Of a DNA stretch of 64,000 bases, positions 54,501 through 64,000 are shown piece by piece. Made by a program: the position numbers and the translations under genes. A model generated the notes under the pieces. That model was not told the DNA's origin, ran no database searches, and saw nothing but the letters and a program-made list of their open reading frames with translations. Every line of letters begins with the position of its first letter. Within the stretch, counting starts at the first letter, position 1. Source of the DNA: Albula goreensis (lineage: Eukaryota > Chordata > Actinopteri > Albuliformes > Albulidae); assembly GCA_022829145.1 (NCBI GenBank), contig CM040755.1, positions 21,473,063 through 21,537,062 on the forward strand. The letters run 5' to 3'.

Positions 54501-54784
54501 ATCAAGACAAATGCATCCAGCAATATTGACAAGGCGAGGCAATCAAATGACCAGTGGCTCCCATGATTGATTTCTCAGCTGTTGACCTCAGAGTCAAAGA
54601 CTTCATTTTTTGCCACCTGTGGGGTCAAGGGTCATTCTCCATCACTCTCACTTTCTCTGAGGACATTCCTGCATTCACAAGGGTTAGTCCTTCTGTGTGT
54701 AGGCTCAGTAATTCAATATTAAAATATGCATCCTTCTGTAGCAATGATGCGGAAGCAGAATCTATTTTTTTATCCAATATAATC
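48531..54784. other. Long AT-rich non-coding stretch
   Basis: No gene, transposon end or tandem array is recognised over about 6 kb. C-rich runs occur at 49421-49440 and 49520-49538. A GC-balanced patch at about 49480-49730, containing a GCGTTAGCG site, may be regulatory. ORFs are short chance frames. Confidence 0.5.
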
Positions 54785-54975
54785 ATTAAATAACCAGGAT
54801 TGTAACACAGAGGATGCATGTTCAATTCCCACCCAGGCCACTGCAGTGATACCCTGGAGCAAGGTACTTCACCTAAATTTCTTCAGTTAATATCCAGCTG
54901 AATAAATGGATGGCATGCAAAAATGCAAGCTGTATTAGTCTTTCTGGATGCAAGCACCTGCTAAACGCTTACAAT
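54785..54975 (+). mobile_element. tRNA-derived SINE, V-SINE-like
   Basis: A pol III box B-like TTCAATTCCC lies at 54821. It is followed by the central-domain string GAGCAAGGTACTTCACC, then ATATCCAGCTGAATAAATGG, and the LINE-derived tail GCAAGCACCTGCTAAA. This order matches the tRNA-related head, conserved centre and tail of teleost V-SINE-type elements (known: GAGCAAGGTACTTAACCC ... AGCGTCTGCTAAATG). Several substitutions show that it is old. The box A region is poorly preserved, so the 5' boundary is approximate. Confidence 0.85.
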
Positions 54976-57766
54976 GAATTAAAAACTGGAAAAAATACTA
55001 ATCAGGAAAAGTCAATGAACCAACTAATTATAAATAATTGGGATAGTCATAGCAACAAGGAGTCGCTTGTTATGCATTGTGCACCACAATACCCATAATT
55101 TGGAGTTACTTTTTAAGACTTGTCTTAAAATGCAATGTATATCCACATGACATATTGAGTTCATAATGTGTTGTATGTTACCACATCCATAACCCACATG
55201 TATATGGAGAATTTGTATGTGCTTTGATTTATAGTTTGAAAAACCTGTCTCCAGGAAGACTAGTTCGCCAACTTGAAGTGTTTACCATACATATTGTTTA
55301 CAAGCTGCACATTGTTATGGTTACTATTTGAAGATTGAAGGCAGAACCCATATATTTCCATCAGCATGGAAATAACCATGCCACTCTGTAACTCGCATAA
55401 GGCATGCAATAACAATGGGCAATAAAAGTATGCAGATAGAGGAAGTCCCTCCTCCTTGCTTATAATGCTCTGCATTATGCCATTTTATGTCTTCAACATT
55501 CCTTCACTTGTAAGAGTTAGACTGGCTCCATGAAGCTTTCTTGTGGGTGATAGGTGCAGAAGAAAGATTCCACCAGTCTAATCTTTTTATGCCTCACACA
55601 GATGAAAGTTTTACTTTGTCTGTGACAGATAACCTTGTGGGGGCCTATGCATGAATGAAAAGAAAACAAACAATACACTATATAGCTAAGGTCAACCCAT
55701 AGTCAAACACAATAATGGTATATTTAATCTGCTATATCCTAGAGTGAAATATCTAACAATTATTTTTGTAGAACTTAAAAAATTGTAATTATATCCCTAT
55801 AATTATATACCATGCTATATCAAGCCATTCCTGTTAGCTTCATGATTGTGAAGGAAATAAATCAACATATTTTGCTCGTACTAAAACCAGACAAGGAAGT
55901 TGCAGATGATCCATTAATGGAGGAGATAGCCAAGATTTTCAAACATGCTAACATTCATAGCTATGCACACATTGTGTCAGCCCGGCCCTCTGCATAATTA
56001 TAAATCCATTATGGTCCCCTGTACATACTGTTATAGAGAGGAATGGCAGGCAAGGAGTGGACTTTAATGCCATTTAAAATATGTTACAAGTCGCATTTAT
56101 AGTTTCTTACGGTATGGTGGTCTATAATTCATCCTCACAGTCCAGTTCACAGGGACCCAAACCTGCAGTGATTCAAACCAGTCAAACTCCCAGCTGTGAT
56201 CTCTGAGGCATGCATTTCAATGTATGGCTATAAATTGAAAGATTAATAATTCATCTTGCATGGGTAGAAATCACAAATGAGCTTCTTTGAGAAATTCGGG
56301 GCTGATGGGAAAGGCAAACATCCCTTTGTTCTGTTAAATAGATGACTTTATTGCCAGAGAAGAATAAAAAAATGTAAGAAAAAATGAAATGGTTCATTAC
56401 ATTCCATCATTCCTAGATCAGAATTTCATTCTAGCTGTATGAAGCCAAATAAAGCAAACTCGTCATTCACTGAAATGCATTACACAAAAAAAATCAGCGT
56501 AGATGAGCTGTGGCTCCATTCCAAATGATGTGCCATGTGACCTTTTTACTTCTAACCAAGAAATGGCAGTGTTGTGCTATCTAGTATTTACTGAACTAAG
56601 CAGGGTTGTGGAACTGTTTTAAATAGAAAAAAGAGCCATTTCAGATTAAAATTTCATATGTGCATCATCCATAATGATGTCTCACATAATTTAAAATGTA
56701 GCAATAAATCTTGTGCCCTCAAAAATCACCACAGAGAAGTCACTCCAGATGAAAACAGAAATCTGAAGTGGACAAATGGCACACAATATGTTGGATGGTA
56801 ATTACATTGTCTGTTTTTTTTCTGATCTGCACATTGATCATTGGGAGGTAAATTCATGTGACCTGGCAGTTGACCGCTGATTTTGACACCCTCATTTTAC
56901 ATAACGAGCTTATTCCAATCCCACAAAGGTCAGAGCAAGCATGCTCAAGGCTGAGGACTTTGCCATTTACAGAGACAAGATACTGCCTTTGCTCTGTTCA
57001 GTGAATAAGTAGAGAGAATTAAATTGTTCTTTTAGTGCAGCTGAAGTGATTGAGTATATAAAAATACTTATAAAATGCTGAAGGAACCTTGTGTAACAGC
57101 TCTGGTCCAATAAGTGGCCATTGAACTTTGGAATGCCCACTCATATCACTTCTGTAATAACAGGACTCTAACAGTAGGTGTGCAAGAAAAAAATCAAAGA
57201 CAGAAATTTCAAATTCAAGTTACTTCTCTAGAACCAGCCAAGTGCAAATTCCCAATGTCAGGTATCTGTATATCAGGCCGTGCAAGTTTTACAGCATTTA
57301 CATAGATTTACTGCTAAACGTATACATAATGGCATTGCAAAAAAAAAAAATGTGGGTTGATCTTGGTTAATTAAATATTTTATTTTGTTGCATAATATAC
57401 AGCTGGTGCCCATTTTAATACCAGTGACCTCACTTACTCCCTATTTGAATACTCTGCTATAGTGAAGCATACAAAATAATGTGGAGTCATCTTTAAGAAT
57501 AATTAAAGGAGAAGTATTGATAAAAGGCATCTAACACCAAGTAACTATCATGGGTGGACTATCATGAGTCATGTTCTCCATCTGCCCATTATATAATGTT
57601 AGAAATATTTTAAGGTTATACAACATGGGAAGGTGTAATAAATAAGAACTTTATGTTAAAATATATATTATAAATAACTAAAAATAAATAATAGGCTTTA
57701 CATTTAATCTTACAAAATCTGCTTCATCTGGAGGATAGGCAATGCATGACCAGAACCTAAAATTTG
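54976..57766. other. AT-rich non-coding sequence
   Basis: Nothing recognised beyond short poly(A) runs (for example 57340-57350). Confidence 0.5.

Positions 57767-57767
<1 letters not shown>

Positions 57768-57860
<93 letters not shown>
57768..57860. repeat. (GT)n microsatellite, ~93 bp
   Basis: A pure TG/GT array of about 46 units. The Thr-His minus-strand ORF is an artefact. Confidence 0.98.
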
Positions 57861-57861
<1 letters not shown>

Positions 57862-58157
57862 TCATTCATATAGTAACTACAAAAGACAAAAGTACATTTT
57901 TCCTTCAATGAGGAGGTAAGGTAACCTGAAACTGTAAATGTTCAATTTTGCAAAAGTACACACTTTTCCTAAATTTTTTGAAAGATTGTTGAATTCAGGC
58001 TATTTTGTGTGTGTTCCCATACCAGATCTGTGAGGCAAATGAAATGTTGTTGTGAGGTCTAAGTTGTCTCTGTGAATTTGCTAATGAATTCATAGCATTT
58101 CTATGAAGGAATAAAACCAAGAAGAATGACACTGCCAAGCAGCTGACAGTTGGTATG

Positions 58158-58181
58158 GTGAGGGGTGGTGGGGGGGGGGTT
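58158..58181 (+). repeat. G-run tract
   Basis: GGGGTGGTGG followed by about eight more G. A likely G-quadruplex-forming stretch on the + strand. Confidence 0.75.
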
Positions 58182-58539
58182 GAGCTGTTCTGAAGATGTC
58201 GACTCTCTGAATGTAGGTCCAGCCAACAATCAACCTTGGGCATGTCTAGGCCATGCAAAAAATGTGTGACCCTTTTTATGGTCTCTATTCTTCCTTAGTT
58301 TAACAGACATTCAATAAATACTTGACCACTCATTTATTATTTCTATCTCTCCCTTTCTTTTCATGCTCAGCAGATATAGAAAGGCATTTAAAGTTGTTTG
58401 CTGAAAAAAAAAAATAAATAAAAAAGGGCCATTTTGATTCAAACCAGCTCAGCCGAGCATAGATGTCGAGCCGGTCATCTGTACAAAAAAAAACCCAGTA
58501 GCTATTGAGAGGCAATCAAATAAGTGTCGATCTTCAAAC

Positions 58540-58765
58540 ACGTGCCCTCCCAACCATATGCTCTATTTTCCAACCTGGTGATTTCTGGTTATTGAAAGAC
58601 CAGCTGAGAAATTATCGAAGCCTCCAATCGCAGGGATCATACATAGAAGTGGATTTCAGGCATGTCATTAAGACCTGAGGTGGGATGCAAAACAGATTTT
58701 CACCGCAGAAATGAAAATAGCCTTCCTGTGCTATTGATCTCCTTCATTGGAATGAAACTGTAATA
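58540..58765. promoter_or_regulatory. Candidate conserved non-coding block
   Basis: Contains GAAATTATCGAAGCC, CCAATCGCAGGGATCAT and GTCATTAAGACC in GC-balanced sequence between AT-rich flanks. Weak support, from composition and motifs only. Confidence 0.25.
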
Positions 58766-59464
58766 CTTTTTTTTTGCATCATCCATAAATCAAAACGCAA
58801 AGCATTCCCCTCACACAACATTTATAGTCAAATCAGTCCAAATTTCCTCCTTTACCTGGCTTCCATATTGCAGTGATTGTTGGTAATTTGAGGGAATGTG
58901 AATAAAAGCTCCTTTGTCAATGTTCTGTGTCACTGTATCCCTTCTCTGTTTGTTGTCTAAGCCCACCACCAGATGAGTCACTTAAACCTCCCCATGAAAT
59001 CAAAGCTTTTACAGGTATGGAAACTGATCGCATCCCCTGGCCTTATAAACATGGATGATTATGTTGGAAGAAGAGGCAGCGGGTGAGAGGATACTGAAGG
59101 AAACAATGGGTGGCACTCAGACTCCAGCCTCATGTATATGAGCAAACACACATATCAGGGGTCAGAGTGAAGACCACAGCATGCCAACAACTAAAACAGA
59201 CATGGGGCTCTCCTTATTTTCTAAACAGGAGCTATATAACAGTGTGCCTAGAACTTGTAAATGAACTGAGTCACAAGCTTTGCCTGTCAATGGCACATGG
59301 TCATGTAAATGAGGGTAGTGTAGAGGGGTGCAGGTGTATGACAGTAATACTCCAGCAGCAGTAACGATTTGACAGTATGTTTATACTGATGGTGTCTGAC
59401 AGGATGAGGAGGACAGCAGGGCTGGGTGAGAAACACACACCAACGCCATGAGTCGGCTACAAAC
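58766..59464. other. Non-coding sequence, nothing recognised
   Basis: Mixed composition. Chance ORFs lie on both strands near 59110-59500. Confidence 0.5.
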
Positions 59465-59467
59465 AAA

Positions 59468-59499
59468 CCCCCCCACCCATTCTCACCCCAAACCACCCC
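59468..59499 (-). other. Canonical G-quadruplex motif on minus strand
   Basis: On the + strand four C-runs (7, 3, 4 and 4 long) are separated by 1, 7 and 6 bases. The minus strand therefore fits the standard G3+N1-7 pattern. Folding is a prediction; the run spacing is read directly. Confidence 0.8.
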
Positions 59500-62160
59500 A
59501 CCATCTTTTCATTCGCAACCAGGAAGCAGGAGAGTTGCTTACTGAGGTGGACATACATTACCACTGTCACCATCCTCCTCTCCTGTTTATTTTTCCCATC
59601 ACTAAACAGCGTATGCATACTCTGTATGGTACTGTGTTGCCATCTTAGACTTTCTGTTGTTGCGGCAGCAGGGTGATATATACAAACACAGCCAAGGGCA
59701 ATGACAGAACCAGGATGGGTTTGCACTGTTACACTCCAGAGACAGAGTCTGACCTCAGGGCTACAATTTCCCCATTGCATCTATGTGCACGTAAAAATAT
59801 ATGATTGGTTTGAGGTGTAACAGAATCACTTTGTGGAAAAGACACCATTAAGGAATATTTCTGTGTACCTAAGATGAAGCCATTAAACAGTGGCAACATT
59901 GTGACCATGATATTATTCTCTAGTTCTAATATGAAAAAATTACTGAAGTTTTAATATATGTCAATCCAATTGTATATTAACTGGCACCATGGATTCCACA
60001 GGTGGAAATGGGAGGAATTGTCCTTGTACAAATTTAATATCAGCAAAACCGTCTTTTGGCTGGCAGTGAGTGATGCCAAGACAACATTAATTGTGGTGTC
60101 AACATTAATTATATTGTATTTTTTAATTTTGTTATATATGTATTGTGAGTCTATTTTTAAATGTCAATCAAAAATAGTAGAAAAAACATTTTCACTAATT
60201 ATAGTGAAGAAAACAGGCAACTAATTCATAAAAAAGTGCAGATCTGAAAATTAGCCTGGAAATCTTTAAACCAGTGGCTATAAGAGTGGCACAAGAGCAA
60301 ATCACACAGACAGCTCTCCCAGTACACGAGTGTAAGAGGATTTTTTTTTTTCTACTCCAGCAAAGATGACCATGGAGAGTTTTAAAATATGATATTACTC
60401 TGTCAATGATGATATAAATTACACTTAAAATGAAAAAAAAACATTAAGCTGCACATCAGTCAGCTACATAATCTCCCTCTCCATGTGCAATGCACATTCT
60501 ACTGAGGTCGTCAGTAATAAATCATATGACACTGCACGCTTCTTTGTAACAGCTGATAAGAAATGAAGTGAAAGAAGGAGATATTTAAGTTTTAAAGCAT
60601 ATGTATAAAAGCCCAGCTCCTGCCCATGAGTCATTCTAAGTTATATGGAATGGCAACAATGGAGATGGCTTCAGTGTAAATATAGTGTAATTAAGAATGT
60701 TGTGAAGTATGCCATTCCTGTGGCTGTATTTCACACATTATTGTGTAACCCAGAGGGGAATCAAAAAGTCTAATTTTATCAGTTCTAATTTTATTTGTAT
60801 CGATTTTCTAATTGTTATTTGACAATCAATCAATCAATCAATATATATATATATGAAATTTGTTTGTTTTGTGTGGTAGGAGGGGGTGGCTGTCATGCGT
60901 TTTTCACCCCAGTCCATTGTCACCATATTCTGCTGAAGTGCACACAAAGTTTGTTTGATTATGTGATTGTTTTTAAGGAGGATTTACATTTTGCTTAAGA
61001 AATTTGAGTTTTTTGTTTTGGTGATAATTGTCATTCTCTCCGTGCTGTTTGCTTGTTGTATTGCTAAGTCTGGACTAATTTTTGTTTCAGAGCTGGAATT
61101 GTCATAGGTAACTTTTGCAGTACTACAGGAGAGGACACAGTAAGCTAGGCTGGTAGTTTAGTTTTTAATTCTGACAAGGGAAGGGGGGTCAGAGGGCCAA
61201 GGTTTAAGAGTCACAGTTCAATACTGGTCTGACCTCAATGTAGGTTCACAAGCCTTCACATTGGGCTTCTAGTTATTTGTTGATATAAAGCAATGATAAA
61301 GAATATTAAAAACAATCACAAAAAAAACAGAAAATGCAGAAAATGCTAGCTAATTAAAAATACCTTTTCCAGCACTCATGATGCTAAAACTTCTAAAATT
61401 TAAGTCCAACACTAAAATACTGCTTTAACAATGCATGTGCTTTCAGAATGTACATGCACAGTTCATGAGATGATAATAAAACATGTATTAGAGCCAACAT
61501 AAAGGGGAATCCATGTTTCTAGCTCAGTCCATCCTTTCCCAGTCTCTGCAAAATGTGATTTATTGATGAAACTTCAAGGAGATCTAAGCACTGCAGTTCC
61601 AAGCTCAATGTTTCACATATTGGGTATGCACCCAAGTGAGGGATTAGCAAACCTAAAGCTCAACTTTAACTTTAAGCTACCATAAAGTAGCATGGCACAC
61701 ACCAAGTCAGTCTTAATGTACAGCCAGTGGTAATTTCATTTTTTTTTCAACTGAATAGACTAGCTAAGGATATTCGTTGAGAAATACCAGGGTACAAATT
61801 CAAACTATTGAGCTTGCCATTAACTCCATAAATAAATTACATTAGCACCAACATGCTCAAACTCACACTTTGAGATAAATTAACTTTTGAATATTCCTTT
61901 TAAAATCTTAATGTGGTAATTGAAGTATAAAGTAATGCTGTCACCATCTCAAATTTTTTGAACTTGAAATGCCTCCTCTACTTCTCAAGGAATTTGATTA
62001 ATTTTCTCTTCCAATTTTCTGTTGCTTATTTTTGATATTTTATGACTTTATGTTGTTTTTATAATTATGACTATGAAGAATCCTTAAAAATCACATATGC
62101 AATTCTGAATAATGTTAAAAGGAGCAGAAATGTATTTAGAGTAATAGAGTACAGAGCTAC
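59500..62160. other. AT-rich non-coding sequence
   Basis: No gene is recognised. A (TCAA)n/(TA)n simple repeat at 60824-60854 and short A/T homopolymers are present. Confidence 0.5.
60824..60854. repeat. Compound (CAAT)n(AT)n microsatellite
   Basis: Four CAAT units pass directly into about seven AT units. Confidence 0.9.
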
Positions 62161-62207
62161 ATTAATGCTGTTGGCTCAGCTGTTGAACAGAGAGAGGATG
62201 TAGCTGG

Positions 62208-62631
62208 CTGCTGCAGAGGGCCCATGGAGGAGGTCCCACCTGCACTCTGCTGCAGAGGGCCCGTGGAGGAGGTCCCACCTGCACTCTGCTGCAGAGGGCC
62301 CGTGGAGGAGGTCCCACCTGCACTCTGCAGCAGAGGGCCCGTGGAGGAGGTCCCACCTGCACTCTGCTGCAGAGGGCCCGTGGAGGAGGTCCCACCTGCA
62401 CTCTGCTGCAGAGGGCCCGTGGAGGAGGTCCCACCTGCACTCTGCTGCAGAGGGCCTATGGAGGGCCATGGAGGAGGTCCCACCTGCACATGGAGGAGGT
62501 CTGCACTCTGCTGCAGAGGGCCCGTGGAGGAGGTCCCACCTGCACTCTGCTGCAGAGGGGCCATGGAGGAGGTCCCACCTGCACTCTGCTGCAGAGGGCC
62601 CATGGAGGAGGTCCCACCTGCACTCTGCTGC
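62208..62631. repeat. 39-bp GC-rich minisatellite, ~11 copies
   Basis: The unit contains CTGCAGAGGGCCCGTGGAGG and AGGTCCCACCTGCACT in strict 39-bp phase. Copies are nearly identical; a few carry CATGG for CGTGG or CAGCAG for CTGCAG. One disrupted, partly deleted region lies at about 62452-62520. Because 39 is a multiple of three and the unit lacks stops, 13-residue repeat ORFs of up to 189 codons open on both strands. These are almost certainly a by-product of the array, not proteins. Confidence 0.97.
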
Positions 62632-62814
62632 TTTTATCAGAATGATTTCATTAGCCAACCACCTGTTTCCTGCATTGGTAAAAACATCCTTTTGGTTGTA
62701 GATGCTTTTGTATTTACTATTGGGAAAAATAACACATTGAAAATAATTCGTAATCTTCCCTTCATCTGCAGATATCAGAATCTGTCTGGGTGAACAACTT
62801 GTGGTTTTATTTAT

Positions 62815-62914
62815 AGAAGAGAAGAGAAGAGAAGAGAAGAGAAGAGAAGAGAAGAGAAGAGAAGAGAAGAGAAGAGAAGAGAAGAGAAGAGAAGAGAAGA
62901 GAAGAGAAGAGAAG
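62815..62914. repeat. (AGAAG)n pentanucleotide microsatellite, ~20 copies
   Basis: A pure 5-bp purine repeat of about 100 bp, 184 bp after the end of the 39-bp minisatellite. It is a homopurine tract with triplex (H-DNA) potential. The Arg-Glu-Lys repeat ORF is an artefact. Confidence 0.98.
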
Positions 62915-63076
62915 CACTTGTACTGGTGGAGCTGTGATAATAGGAACCCTCAGTCCTTTCTTATCATAGTCTGGCAGTTACACTGCATGGCTTCAGTCTA
63001 TTTTTATAATGCAGAATAAAAATACTTCATTTTGTTTCCTTGTCAGCATGAGAAAAAAATTGTGCTCTTTGTGGTG

Positions 63077-63098
63077 TTTTTTTTTTTTTTTTTTTTTT
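63077..63098. repeat. Poly(T) tract
   Basis: An uninterrupted run of about 22 T. No retroelement body is recognisable on either side. Confidence 0.95.
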
Positions 63099-63099
63099 A

Positions 63100-63440
63100 C
63101 TAGAGGTCATTAAATATCTGCTTCTTCTGATAGACTGGTAAGATACATTATTTCATCACATATCCCATAACCTATTATTTTGATGATTTGACATAAACTA
63201 TCCTCCAGCCACAGTGTTCCATATCACGTTCAGTATAATATAATGTAAATAGTAATTCATCAAACATGTCTGATCTCCTGAGACAGAAAACTTCACATTC
63301 AGACCTGATTTCCATTAATACTTTATCTCCTGGGCAAGCCTTCTGAATATGCTTGTAAAATGTCAATTAGATTTTATTTCTGAAAGACTGTGTGCATTTT
63401 CGTGTAGAGTGGAACAGAAGGACCCAGTTCTAAACTTCTT
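63100..63440. other. AT-rich non-coding sequence
   Basis: Nothing recognised. Confidence 0.5.
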
Positions 63441-63449
63441 TATACATTT

Positions 63450-63960
63450 TGGGTTTGTGTGACAGGGCTCGCAGTGGACCACGATAAAGGAGTTTGAACT
63501 CTCCTTTTACATTTTCCAACACGAGAGGTGGGTGTGTGATATGGATGATGTTTGCAGCCAGAGTAATGATTTATATCTGCTCCACTGATAAGAAGACATA
63601 GAGGTGTGTTACAGACCCACAGTTCAGACAGCCTGACCCCCCTGCTCAGTAGGATAGGGTGGGAGGAGGTGGAACGTTCCGGCCCTGTGGTTGGGAATGA
63701 TAACCAGCCCTACTGCTGATGAAGGGCGTGACGGAGAGAGGCAGAGGCTTATCTTGCAGATGTCACTGTGGAGGGGACTGCCCATGAGAGACGCATCTGA
63801 GAGAGAGCTGTCAGTCTGTCTAATCCCGCTGTGTTCCAGTAACCCAGGATTAAGCAGATGTTAGGGCCCGGCCTGTCCAGGGGATCTCAGCCATGGCCAG
63901 CACCTGTCTCTCTCTGCCACCCTGTCACCTTGCGCCCCAGGGAAGGGGGAGGGTGTATCT
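63450..63960. promoter_or_regulatory. Candidate conserved non-coding block at window end
   Basis: GC-richer than anything in the preceding 10 kb outside the minisatellite. It contains bicoid-type sites in both orientations (TCTAATCCCGC near 63819, CAGGATTAAGC near 63845) and a small inverted repeat, AAAGGAG/CTCCTTT, near 63485. No ORF is recognised. It continues to the window edge, so an exon or promoter just outside is possible. Confidence 0.32.
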
Positions 63961-64000
63961 CTCCAGGCAAGGGGGTCATCTGCCCCTTCCCCCCCACATG

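Noticed and set aside
62157-62793. Long repeat-protein ORFs on both strands (148-189 codons)
   Set aside because: They exist only because the 39-bp minisatellite unit is a multiple of three and stop-free. Both strands are open at once and there is no splice, promoter or domain support.
63450-64000. Possible 5' exon or promoter at the window end
   Set aside because: The GC rise and motifs are suggestive, but no start codon with a splice donor and no coding motif could be defended. Kept only as a candidate regulatory block.

Overview
This window looks like vertebrate, most likely ray-finned fish, non-coding DNA: intergenic or large-intron sequence. It is AT-rich overall. It has no operon-like packing and no ORF longer than about 200 codons. 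It carries many long dinucleotide microsatellites and remnants of teleost-type transposable elements: a tRNA-derived SINE with a V-SINE-like body, an L1 ORF1 relic, hAT-like ends and a small MITE with a TA target site. I could not place it to species or to a named locus. I find no host protein-coding exon, rRNA, functional tRNA or CRISPR array that I can defend.

Layout. Positions 1-6.5 kb are AT-rich unique sequence with (TC)n, (GT)n(GA)n and a ~98-bp (GT)n array. A decayed tRNA-Glu-like sequence lies at 6.57 kb on the minus strand. Positions 8.7-9.1 kb hold (CA)n followed by a 46-bp minisatellite, and further (GT)n arrays lie at 11.5 and 16.2 kb. Positions 13.2-14.2 kb contain two sets of locally duplicated segments. 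From 14 to 31 kb AT-rich sequence alternates with GC-richer, homeodomain-site-bearing blocks that are candidate conserved non-coding elements. A 222-bp MITE with TA target duplication sits at 32.59-32.81 kb. Positions 38.99-42.18 kb look like a composite hAT-bounded insertion; inside it are a 160-bp inverted-repeat pair and a broken L1 ORF1. Positions 42.5-50 kb contain more candidate regulatory blocks, a CA-rich minisatellite and a perfect 14-bp hairpin. A SINE is at 54.8 kb and (GT)n at 57.8 kb. A 39-bp GC-rich minisatellite and an (AGAAG)n pentanucleotide array sit together at 62.2-62.9 kb. The last 500 bp are GC-richer and resemble the candidate regulatory blocks.

Function. No set of genes here works together. 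The most plausible biological content is cis-regulatory (candidate enhancers of a distant or host gene), with transposon decay and tandem-repeat expansion over it. I did not find a convincing undescribed system. The most structured objects are the 3.2-kb composite element with its internal inverted repeat, and the TA-flanked MITE.
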